Positions 1-7,450 of a stretch of DNA of 46,306 bases are shown here, piece by piece. The notes under the pieces are model-generated. The model was not told the DNA's origin and ran no database searches. It saw only the letters and a program-made list of their open reading frames with translations. The position numbers and the translations under genes are program-made. Source of the DNA: a virus; IMG/VR virus record IMGVR_UViG_3300037076_000210, positions 1 to 46,306 of that record, one strand, 5' to 3'. Position 1 is the first letter of the stretch; each line of letters starts with the position of its first letter.

Positions 1-127
1 GGACACCCGAAACAATTCAAGAAGAAAATGGCATAACAATAACCATTGGAGGTCATGTCTATGTCTAACCCAATAAATCAAGGAATTAAAGATGTTTCAA
101 TAAGTAAAAGATATTCCGATTGTGCAA
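1..127. repeat. Terminal redundancy, left copy
   Basis: The first 127 bases are identical to bases 46180-46306. The copy holds the 3' end of the fibre gene and the start of the hub gene, so joining the ends restores continuous gene order with no break. A length of exactly 127 is a usual maximum k-mer of de Bruijn assemblers, so this is best read as a circular assembly overlap, not a biological terminal repeat. Confidence 0.95.
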
Positions 128-1266
128 TAAGTTTCACATTGAACTTTATTCCTCCAACAAATCTTTTAATATCACCAGTTGATATTTTCCATGAAGGGGA
201 TGAAATTCAATTTAACATAGCAGACAGGGGAAAGCCAGAAGGTGTTGGTATTGTAACTGGGCAAGTGCAAACCATAGAAACAGATGATGCTCAAAACAAT
301 ATTATCCAAACCATAACTGGGCGGAGCATTGGATTTTTACTTGTAAAACAACCTTTTAAATGGGATTGCACAACCAGTTTAGGTAAAGATTATACAACCA
401 ACGATTTAATAGGTTTTATTTTAGAAGATACTGGAATAACAATTGGAAGAGGACAAACACCATTCACTGAAACAGTTAGATATAACACTAAAGGCGATAG
501 TCCTAACAGGTTTTGTGCTGATTTTGGAACTAAGAAGGATGCATTGGATCAATTGTTTGTGCAATATGCAAGATTAGCTGGTATTGAAGGAATAAGATGG
601 TTTATAGATTCTGGTGGTTATTTAAGATGGTTTGAAAGAATTGGGAATAGAACTACCAAATTACAATTTTTTAAGGAAGACCCTAATGTAATTAATATCA
701 AGGTAAAGGGTGATGCTGAAAATATTATAAATGATATAACTGTTTATGGTGGAGATCAATCCGAAATTATGGTTCATTTAACCGATGAAGCAAGTGTTAA
801 TAAATTTGGAAGACAAATAGGAAGTTCAATCAAAGATACTAAAATAAGAACTGTAAAGGAAGTTGAAGCAAGGGCAAGAGCAGAATTAAAACAAAAAGCA
901 TGGCCATTTTTTACTGCAACCTTGGAGTTAGCCAAATATTATAGTATTGATCCTGGTGAAAGAGTTCAGTTCCCTGCTTATCCTGGTCATTCTGATAGAA
1001 TATTTACTGTTGTGGACTGTGATACTAAGGGAGCAACTGCAAATACCACAACATCAGTTAATTTAACAACTAATGAAACGGTAGTATCTATTATAAATGA
1101 GATGGAAATTATTGAAACCGTAGCAGAGAATAAAGCAAATGAGGCCAAAGCAATTGAAGTTGTTATTGTTGGAAAAGACCCTGAAGACCCTACAAAAGTT
1201 TTATTTAAAGCATTGGGATCAGATACAATCCAAGCTGGAAGATGCACCAAAACAGGGGGTAACTAA
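61..1266 (+). CDS. Tail hub / baseplate-like protein (gp27/XkdQ-like)
   Basis: A 401-residue protein with an N-terminal half typical of tail hub proteins: beta-rich segments, an early ITGRSIGFLL-like stretch and a central region (LDQLFVQYARLAGIEGIRWFIDSGGYLRWFER) as seen in XkdQ/gpD/T4 gp27-like hubs that cap the tail tube and carry the fibres. The C-terminus is charged and lower in complexity. The start is taken at ATG 61, 7 nt after GGAGGT (48-53); the alternatives at 46 (TTG) and 55 (ATG) overlap or touch that site. The RBS lies inside the last codons of the fibre gene when the circle is closed, so the two are translationally linked. The hub assignment rests on pattern and position after the tape measure module. 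Confidence 0.6.
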   Translation: MSNPINQGIKDVSISKRYSDCAISFTLNFIPPTNLLISPVDIFHEGDEIQFNIADRGKPEGVGIVTGQVQTIETDDAQNNIIQTITGRSIGFLLVKQPFKWDCTTSLGKDYTTNDLIGFILEDTGITIGRGQTPFTETVRYNTKGDSPNRFCADFGTKKDALDQLFVQYARLAGIEGIRWFIDSGGYLRWFERIGNRTTKLQFFKEDPNVINIKVKGDAENIINDITVYGGDQSEIMVHLTDEASVNKFGRQIGSSIKDTKIRTVKEVEARARAELKQKAWPFFTATLELAKYYSIDPGERVQFPAYPGHSDRIFTVVDCDTKGATANTTTSVNLTTNETVVSIINEMEIIETVAENKANEAKAIEVVIVGKDPEDPTKVLFKALGSDTIQAGRCTKTGGN

Positions 1267-1268
1267 AT

Positions 1269-2222
1269 TTGGTTAATATTGGAGATAGGGCTGCAGCAAA
1301 CAAACAAACCAAGGGTGAACATCTTATAACTGAAATTGGAGGACTTCCTAACATTGGAGATAGGGTATTTATGCATAAAATGCCCAATGATGAATATTTA
1401 ACCAATGGTATTTCAACGGTTAATGTTGGAGATACTGCAATGGCAAAACGATTAAAGGGATTTGATAAGCATTATTATTGTATTGAAAATGGTGGTGATG
1501 ATACTTGTTTAAGAGGATTAAGTCCAACAAAAATAATTGATCATAATTGTGAAGCAAGTATTTTTAGTATAAATGGTGGATGGAGTTTTCTTTTTAAATT
1601 GGATAAACCAATGTATGTTGAATCATGGCAACCCTTCCCTTTAATGTATATTACAACTTTTGATAGAAGACCAGTACAAGGTGAAGGAGAAATTCCAATT
1701 GTGGATGATGCAACAGGTGATATTCTTTCCATACAAGGGGCGGATTTCCAGAATTGGTATCCTTATGGGAGGTTAAGATTCGGATTCAGTACAGATGGAT
1801 TACCTCAGGGATGTCCTAGTAAAAGCTGGTTTGGAACTGATGGTTTGGATATGAGTTTAGGTGGACAAAACTTTCGTCAATTAATTGAAGTTGGGGATGT
1901 AACATTAAATGCAGACCAGAATACTTATCTTTATCCTTCATCAGAGTCGGGAATGTGGGTATGGCGTGAACCACAGTATATAACTGATATATGGGTTCAT
2001 GTACGTAATACGAGCAGTTTTGCTTGGTGTGCATCTGGAGAAACTAAAGTAAGTAAATTAAGAATTTGTTATCAAGATCATCCTGAATTTATAGATGAAG
2101 GAATGGGATCAGGAGGGAATGTAATCAGCGAAGATTGGAGAAATTGTATGATCCAATATTCAGAAGCACATCCAGAATTAACAGATGCACAGATTATGAA
2201 TTATTGTAATCAATATGTATAG
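1269..2222 (+). CDS. Tail-associated structural protein, unknown
   Basis: A 317-residue protein that starts at TTG 1269, 8 nt after GGGGGT and 2 bases after the hub gene stop. The N-terminus carries three imperfect repeats of a VNIGDRA/PNIGDRV/VNVGDTA motif separated by about 20 residues. The middle is rich in Trp, Tyr and Gly (for example GGWSFLFKLDKPMYVESWQPFPL), as in jelly-roll receptor-binding or carbohydrate-binding proteins. It is probably a distal tail or adhesin component given its place beside the hub. I do not recognise a named family. Confidence 0.6.
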   Translation: MVNIGDRAAANKQTKGEHLITEIGGLPNIGDRVFMHKMPNDEYLTNGISTVNVGDTAMAKRLKGFDKHYYCIENGGDDTCLRGLSPTKIIDHNCEASIFSINGGWSFLFKLDKPMYVESWQPFPLMYITTFDRRPVQGEGEIPIVDDATGDILSIQGADFQNWYPYGRLRFGFSTDGLPQGCPSKSWFGTDGLDMSLGGQNFRQLIEVGDVTLNADQNTYLYPSSESGMWVWREPQYITDIWVHVRNTSSFAWCASGETKVSKLRICYQDHPEFIDEGMGSGGNVISEDWRNCMIQYSEAHPELTDAQIMNYCNQYV

Positions 2223-2258
2223 GGAGGTTTTAGGTTATGGTTAAAAAAAGAAGTAAAA

Positions 2259-2708
2259 TTAGAAACTATGAGATACACTGACAACACCAGCATCTGCAGA
2301 AGTTGTTTGGGTTGCTACAACCTTACCACTACCATCTACAATCTGAACGGTTAACGTACTTGTATCTGGTGTAATAGTACCATTGGCACTTATAGCATCT
2401 TTTGAATTATCTTTCTGGAAACTAACTGATACAATTCCCGGATTTTGAGCTAATTGAAATGTTTGTGATCCTGTACCTGACACTGATTTACTACCAGAAC
2501 TATCAAGGATACTACCCATCCATCCCCCACTAGCACTTACTTTAACCATTCCACTACCTGAACTTGAAGATGACTGGCTAGACTGTCCATTAGAAGAAGA
2601 TGAATTAGACATCGTGGTATTATTGTTACTACTAGTACATCCCGATGCCATTACAACTAAAACTAAAATACATATAATTCCCAAAAAACCTATACTAAAT
2701 TTTTTCAA
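2259..2708 (-). CDS. Secreted lipoprotein (probable moron / lysogenic conversion gene)
   Basis: A 149-residue protein starting at TTG (2706-2708) 8 nt after GGGGGT on the minus strand. The first 25 residues are a signal peptide with basic MKK, a hydrophobic core (GFLGIICILVLVVM) and a lipobox-like ASGC, so it should be exported and lipid-anchored at Cys24. Residues 25-52 are an Asn/Ser/Gln-rich linker, then a small all-beta domain ending in VSVSHSF follows. It is the only reverse gene within the tail operon. Similar small lipoproteins with beta domains are known from methanogens, which suggests host origin. Superinfection exclusion or changed surface properties of a lysogen are plausible roles but are inference. 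Confidence 0.7.
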   Translation of the reverse strand: MKKFSIGFLGIICILVLVVMASGCTSSNNNTTMSNSSSSNGQSSQSSSSSGSGMVKVSASGGWMGSILDSSGSKSVSGTGSQTFQLAQNPGIVSVSFQKDNSKDAISANGTITPDTSTLTVQIVDGSGKVVATQTTSADAGVVSVSHSF

Positions 2709-2864
2709 ATTATAACCCCCATAAATTATTAATTAAATATGTATATCATTAAAGGAGTTATTAACTTTGTGATTTCTTATTTTTATTTTATACAATTTTT
2801 TTGACTAATCACTATCTGTATTAGTCCTTTTTCAAGACAAATATAAAAGGAGATATGATATAAA

Positions 2865-3347
2865 ATGGTAGATATAAGAGGTAAATTACCTGAAACAACT
2901 GATGAAGATAGTGGATTAAGAACATTCACTGTAAAACAATTCACAGACAGTGAAGGAAAAATTCATAACAAACTAGAAGTAGACAGTGATGATTTAGCGA
3001 CTATTGCAGGGGCTATTACTAATAATAAAATAAATGCAGAAATAAGTAATTTAGGAGTTTATCCATTAAAAGCAGATCAAACTGGAGCAACAGCAAATAC
3101 TGATGTAGTAACAGTAAGTCAAGCAGGTATTAAATATGCAGACCTCGCAAACCCTGCAATAATCCCGGGAACAACCACACCCAATACAGTTACAATGTAT
3201 GTATGGTTTGGAGCAGACCCCGCAGCAGCGGCAGAAATAGTATTAACACCCGGTACATCATGGAGTGGAGATGTAAATAACAAAGCAGATATGAGATATA
3301 AAAGTAGTGCAACCGGCGGATACTTAAATTATGTACTAAGGGGATGA
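2865..3347 (+). CDS. Structural protein, probable tail/fibre accessory
   Basis: A 160-residue protein with AAGGAG (2848-2853) 11 nt before ATG. It is Thr/Ala/Asn-rich and free of Cys, typical of virion beta-structure. The N-terminal 50 residues (VDIRGKLPETTDEDSG) look like an attachment segment. The C-terminal part has a YVWFGADPAAAAEIVLTPG stretch like small beta-sandwich decoration domains. It restarts the forward tail operon downstream of the reverse lipoprotein. No family recognised. Confidence 0.55.
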   Translation: MVDIRGKLPETTDEDSGLRTFTVKQFTDSEGKIHNKLEVDSDDLATIAGAITNNKINAEISNLGVYPLKADQTGATANTDVVTVSQAGIKYADLANPAIIPGTTTPNTVTMYVWFGADPAAAAEIVLTPGTSWSGDVNNKADMRYKSSATGGYLNYVLRG

Positions 3348-3353
3348 TCCTAA

Positions 3354-3875
3354 ATGTTTAAACAAACACCCTTAGTTCAGAATGTTAAAACAAACCTTAT
3401 GAGATTTGATGCAAATGGCAATCCACTTGCAAGTTCACTAGCACCATATACTAGTACAACCTTAGATACCCCATTTCCTACAATAGCAAATGCAACAGAT
3501 GGAGATCTAACAACAGACACAGGAACAGGAATAAAGGCATTCAGTGCTACGGGTGGAGCAATAGATTTATTCTATGATTTAGGTGCATCATATCTTGTTG
3601 ATATCGGGGTTATAGCAAAATTATGGACAACCTCCGGAGCAACAAATATATTCATGAGTATAGGAAGTTCAAACTCATCATTTGCATACGATGGATACCC
3701 CTCATTTAATGCTAATCCTGGAGCAACAAGCGAACCAACCGATCCACATTTCCCTAAAGTAGTGAGAGGATATGGTAGATATATAAAATTCCATTTCAGT
3801 GTAAGCGGAGCAACAAACCCATTTACTATGAGTCTTAAAATAGCTTCTTTAATTGTCAATTTGGTGAGTGTCTAA
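3354..3875 (+). CDS. Discoidin (F5/8 type C)-like tail protein
   Basis: A 173-residue protein whose residues ~45-170 follow the F5/8 type C pattern: a NATDGDLTTDTGTG-like segment, a core strand IDLFYDLGASYLVDIGVIAKLW, and a closing GYGRYIKFHFSVSGA strand. Such domains bind carbohydrate, so host wall or surface glycan binding is likely. It starts 6 bases after the previous stop with GGGGATGAT upstream and ends one base before the deacetylase start at 3877, so the binding protein and the enzyme are translated together. The domain call is by pattern only. Confidence 0.6.
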   Translation: MFKQTPLVQNVKTNLMRFDANGNPLASSLAPYTSTTLDTPFPTIANATDGDLTTDTGTGIKAFSATGGAIDLFYDLGASYLVDIGVIAKLWTTSGATNIFMSIGSSNSSFAYDGYPSFNANPGATSEPTDPHFPKVVRGYGRYIKFHFSVSGATNPFTMSLKIASLIVNLVSV

Positions 3876-3876
3876 A

Positions 3877-5082
3877 TTGACAGAATATATACAACAATTA
3901 GGAACAGTATTTGAAGATTTCAGTGATAATGATAATTGGACTGTTGGAGGTGGAGGAAGTATAGTAGAAGATGATGTTAATGTATTAAATGGTACATCTT
4001 CAATAAAACTTACAACAGCATCAAATACAATGGCAACACTCCAAAAAACATTCACCGCCACCAGTATGCGAGAAATAGACAACCGTACAATAGCATTACA
4101 TGTTGATGATCCAACTAAAATATCAGCTATTCGATATTATGTTGGAAGCACCATAGGATATAATAATGCTTTTTCATGGGGGATAGACCCGGCATATTTA
4201 GTTCCGGGCTGGAACTTCTTTAAAGTCCATAAAAACTATTTAACAAATGAAAATGGAAATTCAACATGGAATAACACAATGGCTGCTGAACTATTCCATA
4301 TAACCCCAACAACTGGTGAAATAGCAGAAATAACAATTGATAGTATAATCCACAACCAAAAAACCACTCCAAAAATATTATTCACATTTGATGATAGTAT
4401 TAAATCACAATACGATTATGTATTTCCATTAATGGAATCGTATGGATGGAAAGGAACTCTATATACACAAACAGATCGTATAGGATTAACAAATAATCTA
4501 TCAGAAGCAGATATAATTGAAATGTATGATGTGGGGTGGGATTCATCAAACCATACAAATACGCACCCAAATTTAACCACATTAATAGATGAACTAATTA
4601 CAAATGAATTAACAATAAACAAAGATTGGCATATTGAACACGGTTTAACACGGGGTATTGACCATTTTGCACCACCGGGAGGGCAATGGACACAACACAC
4701 TTTAGAACTCATAAAATCATTAGGATATAAAACCCAAAGAGTTAGTGGTTCTGGTTATAATTTAGCTAAACAAAGTACAGACCAGATAAACCGATTAGTT
4801 GTTGCTAGAGGGTGTGCCAGTTTAGGAGATCAAATGCCAACAATATTAGCAGATGTAGATCGATGTGTTCTAGAAGGTAACACCCTTATTTTAATGATGC
4901 ACGACTTTGTTGATACTACAAAAGTTAATGCTACAGATTGGGTTAAATCAGACTTTGTAACTCTTTTAGATTATATTAAACAGTATCAGATCACCCCAGT
5001 TACAATCAGCGAATGGTATAATGGAATGAGTAAAAATGAAGCATATAGTATTCCGCATTCAAGGTCTAGTTTCCGTAGATAA
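3877..5082 (+). CDS. Tail-associated polysaccharide deacetylase (NodB domain)
   Basis: A 401-residue protein with two parts. Residues ~1-155 form a beta-sandwich carbohydrate-binding-like domain. Residues ~165-400 are a NodB/CE4 deacetylase: motif 1 LFTFDD (Asp172-Asp173), motif 2 HTNTH (His226 and His230, metal ligands), a motif 3-like FAPPGG, and a C-terminal ILMMHD (His342). CE4 enzymes remove N-acetyl groups from amino-sugar polymers; pseudomurein contains N-acetylated sugars, so wall modification during entry is likely. The start TTG 3877 lies 9 nt after GGTGA (3863-3867); GTG 3868 overlaps the previous gene and is too close to that SD. Confidence 0.82.
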   Translation: MTEYIQQLGTVFEDFSDNDNWTVGGGGSIVEDDVNVLNGTSSIKLTTASNTMATLQKTFTATSMREIDNRTIALHVDDPTKISAIRYYVGSTIGYNNAFSWGIDPAYLVPGWNFFKVHKNYLTNENGNSTWNNTMAAELFHITPTTGEIAEITIDSIIHNQKTTPKILFTFDDSIKSQYDYVFPLMESYGWKGTLYTQTDRIGLTNNLSEADIIEMYDVGWDSSNHTNTHPNLTTLIDELITNELTINKDWHIEHGLTRGIDHFAPPGGQWTQHTLELIKSLGYKTQRVSGSGYNLAKQSTDQINRLVVARGCASLGDQMPTILADVDRCVLEGNTLILMMHDFVDTTKVNATDWVKSDFVTLLDYIKQYQITPVTISEWYNGMSKNEAYSIPHSRSSFRR

Positions 5083-5120
5083 TTAAATCATTATTCTTTT
5101 TTTTGGAGGTTTGATAATCC

Positions 5121-5294
5121 TTGAAATCTCAGAGTTTATTTAAGGATATAATTTTAGGTCTTGTTTTTATTATTTTTGCAGGGATTTTCTTGAGTTATAT
5201 TGTACATACTGGTTTGTCTTTTTTTACAATGTTCTGGTTTGTATTAACAATACTATATGGAATATTATTATTAATTTGTGGAAACAATTATTAG
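5121..5294 (+). CDS. Small two-helix membrane protein, candidate holin
   Basis: A 57-residue ORF starting at TTG 5121, 11 nt after GGAGG. The short charged N-terminus (MKSQSLFKD) is followed by two hydrophobic segments, about residues 10-29 (IILGLVFIIFAGIFLSYIV) and 36-53 (FFTMFWFVLTILYGILLLI), with a short turn between. It ends 13 bases before the endolysin. Small size, two membrane spans and position directly before the endolysin are the classic signs of a holin. There is no sequence match to back this. Confidence 0.6.
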   Translation: MKSQSLFKDIILGLVFIIFAGIFLSYIVHTGLSFFTMFWFVLTILYGILLLICGNNY

Positions 5295-5307
5295 GAGATG
5301 ATAAAAT

Positions 5308-5958
5308 ATGGTAATAACAACTAAAACAGTATTATTTAAAGGTAGTACCGAAACTGAGAATATTAAAACCTTACAAACACGATTACAAGGATTAGGATAC
5401 TATAAATATAAAATTGATGGTAAATTCTTAGGTGGTACTTTCGCATCTGTTGAAACCTATGAAAAAGATAAAAAACTTAAAATTGATGGGATAGCCGGAC
5501 CAATAGTAAACGGATCATTAGGACTAATTAAAACACCAACACCTTCTAATAAATCTGCATTCCATTTAATGATTGAAGATCATGTTAAATTTAAATATAA
5601 TACATGGACTGAATTCTTTAATGGAATGAGTTCTAAAGGATATTCCTACTACTATGACGATATATACCCCCAAGGTCAAGCATTGGATAGGTTAAAAGCT
5701 AATAGTGGACTTAACTGTGCCGATGTAAGTCAAATAGGCTATGCGGTTGCTAAAGACTTAGGACTTGAAGTTCACTATGGCCACTTGAAAGGCCATATTG
5801 TAAACATTATAGGATCTATCAAGAATGGTACAATCTATGATTTAGCAAGGAAAATAAGTGTAAACTCCCCATTTACCGGTCCAGGTGATCATTGGTGTAG
5901 TTTGCCCTTCCTAAGTTATGATGATCCATGGTTATTATCTGATGATGGATTTACATAA
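5308..5958 (+). CDS. Pseudomurein endopeptidase (endolysin) with PG-binding domain
   Basis: A 216-residue protein. Residues ~10-72 match a PG_binding_1 fold (LQTRLQGLGYYKYKIDGKF, then a VETYEKDKKLKIDGIAGP stretch). Residues ~85-216 are a transglutaminase-like cysteine peptidase with Cys137 (LNCADVSQ), His163 (KGHIVNI) and Asp178 (TIYDLA), as in the PeiW/PeiP pseudomurein endoisopeptidases of Methanothermobacter viruses, which cut the Ala-Lys isopeptide link. PeiW and PeiP carry pseudomurein-binding repeats at the N-terminus instead of this domain. It lacks a signal peptide, so release should need the adjacent holin candidate. AGGAG at 5293-5297 is the RBS. Confidence 0.82.
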   Translation: MVITTKTVLFKGSTETENIKTLQTRLQGLGYYKYKIDGKFLGGTFASVETYEKDKKLKIDGIAGPIVNGSLGLIKTPTPSNKSAFHLMIEDHVKFKYNTWTEFFNGMSSKGYSYYYDDIYPQGQALDRLKANSGLNCADVSQIGYAVAKDLGLEVHYGHLKGHIVNIIGSIKNGTIYDLARKISVNSPFTGPGDHWCSLPFLSYDDPWLLSDDGFT

Positions 5959-5960
5959 AT

Positions 5961-6010
5961 ACAACTTAATTAGGTTGTATTTCGTTTTACAACCTTTAAA
6001 GGTTGTATTT
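5961..6010 (+). terminator. Tandem hairpins with T-tract after the lysis genes
   Basis: Two near-identical dyads follow the endolysin: ACAAC...GTTGT at 5961-5978 and a perfect 18-base palindrome ACAACCTTTAAAGGTTGT at 5989-6006, each followed by a T-rich run. This probably ends the tail/lysis transcript. The palindromes could also bind a dimeric protein. Confidence 0.6.
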
Positions 6011-6040
6011 TTATTATACCTTTTTTAAGGAGAGGATACT

Positions 6041-6193
6041 ATCTGCAAAAACTCTGAATATATTACCTGTCGTTACTGCAATCATTTATATCCGAAATAC
6101 ATGGAACATCAGTGCAGTGTTGATTTAAGATGTCCCACTTCTAGGATAACCGATTCGCAAAGTTTTCCTAATGCTCATCATATAGAATTATAA
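6041..6193 (+). CDS. Small Cys/His-rich protein, possible ATC start
   Basis: An open frame of 50 codons. AAGGAG (6027-6032) sits 8 nt before an ATC codon at 6041, while the first in-frame ATG is 20 codons later. Cysteines and histidines at 2, 10, 13, 15, 23, 25 and 31 look like a compact zinc-binding knuckle (CRYCNH...HQC). The reading frame is supported by this pattern and by the SD position. The start codon is unusual and uncertain; function unknown. Confidence 0.4.
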   Translation: MCKNSEYITCRYCNHLYPKYMEHQCSVDLRCPTSRITDSQSFPNAHHIEL

Positions 6194-6213
6194 CTAATTT
6201 TGATGTGATTAAA

Positions 6214-6579
6214 ATGGATACTACACGTTTTAGATTAGGTAACCCCTTTGATATTCCAAGCGACCCCGATGCTCTCGAATTAATGGTAGGTTGGTTCTTT
6301 GACCGTATACGTGTTATATGTGCTGTTGAGAATCATACAATGAAATTCCATAGTATTTCACAGATTTTAGAGATTCTAAGAGAAGCATCAGAAGTGGAAA
6401 GGGTTAATTGTACCTTCTCATGGATAGACGGTCAATGGTTTTTAAATAGTGCCAAATCTAAAGAGGATGTTTTAAACCTTCCAAAAGTAGCTAAACGTTT
6501 TAGTAAAATATATAGATTTCATGCATCGGATTACATGACTGGAGATAAACAAGACCTTAAAATGTTAAATGGTGATTAA
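6214..6579 (+). CDS. Hypothetical protein
   Basis: A 121-residue protein (start ATG 6214, 4 nt after a TGTGAT SD; GTG 6205 would overlap that SD). It begins MDTTRFRLGNPFDIP, is mixed alpha/beta with two Trp in the middle (FSWIDGQWF), and has no recognised domain. It ends one base before the next ATG, so it belongs to a tightly packed cluster of small genes after the lysis terminator. Confidence 0.55.
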   Translation: MDTTRFRLGNPFDIPSDPDALELMVGWFFDRIRVICAVENHTMKFHSISQILEILREASEVERVNCTFSWIDGQWFLNSAKSKEDVLNLPKVAKRFSKIYRFHASDYMTGDKQDLKMLNGD

Positions 6580-6580
6580 A

Positions 6581-6733
6581 ATGGCTAAACCAATTGCACC
6601 AACACCAACTTTAGAGGGTAAAGATGCTTATAATTTTCTCATGGAAATGCAAAGACCTGCAACAAAAGAAGAGAAGGAAATGTTTGAACGAATTAAAAAG
6701 ATGCATTTACCTAACTTATTTGAGGTTAAATGA
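6581..6733 (+). CDS. Small hypothetical protein
   Basis: A 50-residue protein with GGTGAT 4 nt upstream of ATG. The N-terminal APTPTLEGKDAYNFL stretch followed by a charged helix (ATKEEKEMFERIKKM) looks like a family of short archaeal and viral proteins of unknown role. The stop overlaps the next start (TGATG). Confidence 0.55.
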   Translation: MAKPIAPTPTLEGKDAYNFLMEMQRPATKEEKEMFERIKKMHLPNLFEVK

Positions 6734-6876
6734 TGACATACGAAACTGAAATAAAAGCTTTACTCTATAATTGTATGGGATGTTTCTCTAAGGAGGTTAT
6801 TGATTTATACTGGCAGAACTACCAACAAGTACAACTCCAACATAGTTTTATGAACTTATATGTTAAGTATGCATGA
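6733..6876 (+). CDS. Small hypothetical protein
   Basis: A 47-residue protein starting at ATG 6733 that overlaps the previous stop by one base, with GAGGT in the preceding codons as RBS. It is predicted helical with one CxxC-like pair (NCMGC) and Tyr/Gln-rich C-terminus. No family recognised. Confidence 0.45.
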   Translation: MTYETEIKALLYNCMGCFSKEVIDLYWQNYQQVQLQHSFMNLYVKYA

Positions 6877-6900
6877 AAAGAGGGTGTTAAAATCTGTAAT

Positions 6901-7125
6901 ATGGATAAATCAGAATTAAGCGTATCGGAAACGATGTTTAAAGAGATGATATTATTTGTAGACACTTATAGAAAACAACAGCATGGACATAACCCTTTAA
7001 CTATTCCCGTTGATAGTGACCGATCTGATTTTGTATCATGGAATGTTTTTGAAGAAATGTTCACTTATTACACTGAAAACAGTTATCCACTATTTATACC
7101 AATACAACCTGTTGAAGGTGTTTAA
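6901..7125 (+). CDS. Small hypothetical protein
   Basis: A 74-residue acidic, helical protein. The first ATG is 6901, but the SD AGAGGGTG (6879-6886) is 14 nt away from it and 5 nt from an in-frame ATC at 6892, so translation may begin at ATC 6892 (ICN-MDKSEL). This repeats the arrangement seen at 6041. Function unknown. Confidence 0.5.
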   Translation: MDKSELSVSETMFKEMILFVDTYRKQQHGHNPLTIPVDSDRSDFVSWNVFEEMFTYYTENSYPLFIPIQPVEGV

Positions 7126-7127
7126 CG

Positions 7128-7283
7128 ATGTGCATAGTACAAGCACGTTGTATCCATTGTGGATTACTTCATAGTTCACACGAACCTCATGTGTGTGATG
7201 ATAGTGTACTTATAGCAACCATAAAGCGTATTAAAGTATGTGATACCAGTAATCCAATACAGAAGAGGATTAATAATGTGTAA
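7128..7283 (+). CDS. Small zinc-finger-like protein
   Basis: A 51-residue protein starting 2 bases after the previous stop, with GAAGGTG upstream. Residues 8-23 (CIHCGLLHSSHEPHVC) give a CxxC...H..H..C arrangement typical of a small zinc-binding fold; the C-terminus is basic (IKRIKVCD...QKRINNV). DNA or RNA binding is possible. It overlaps the next frame by 8 bases. Confidence 0.5.
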   Translation: MCIVQARCIHCGLLHSSHEPHVCDDSVLIATIKRIKVCDTSNPIQKRINNV

Positions 7284-7377
7284 TAGTTGTTATAATGAGG
7301 ATGAAGTTAAGGAAGTAGCTAATAAAATTGTAGATGACTTCCTAGCTAAAATAGATATAATTCTCAATGAAACATAA
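7276..7377 (+). CDS. Very small hypothetical protein
   Basis: A 33-residue ORF (MCNSCYNEDEVKEVANK...) overlapping the previous gene by 8 bases and ending 15 bases before a terminator hairpin. It has a CxxC pair and one amphipathic helix. The AGAGG at 7264-7268 is a reasonable RBS. Support is weak because of its length. Confidence 0.4.
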   Translation: MCNSCYNEDEVKEVANKIVDDFLAKIDIILNET

Positions 7378-7392
7378 AATAATAATATAATT

Positions 7393-7431
7393 CCCCTTAA
7401 TAATTTATTAATTTAAGTTATTAGGGGATTT
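7393..7431. terminator. Bidirectional terminator between converging genes
   Basis: CCCCTTAATAA (7393-7403) pairs with TTATTAGGGG (7418-7427) around an AT-rich loop, with a single bulge, followed by TTTTCTT on the plus strand and A-rich sequence upstream. It lies between the converging small-gene cluster and the HNH gene and can serve both. Confidence 0.6.
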
Positions 7432-7450
7432 TCTTGCTCTTTGACTGGTT

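Noticed and set aside
7393-7427. Possible att core or operator
   Set aside because: Position between converging genes and the GC stem with T-run fit a terminator better.
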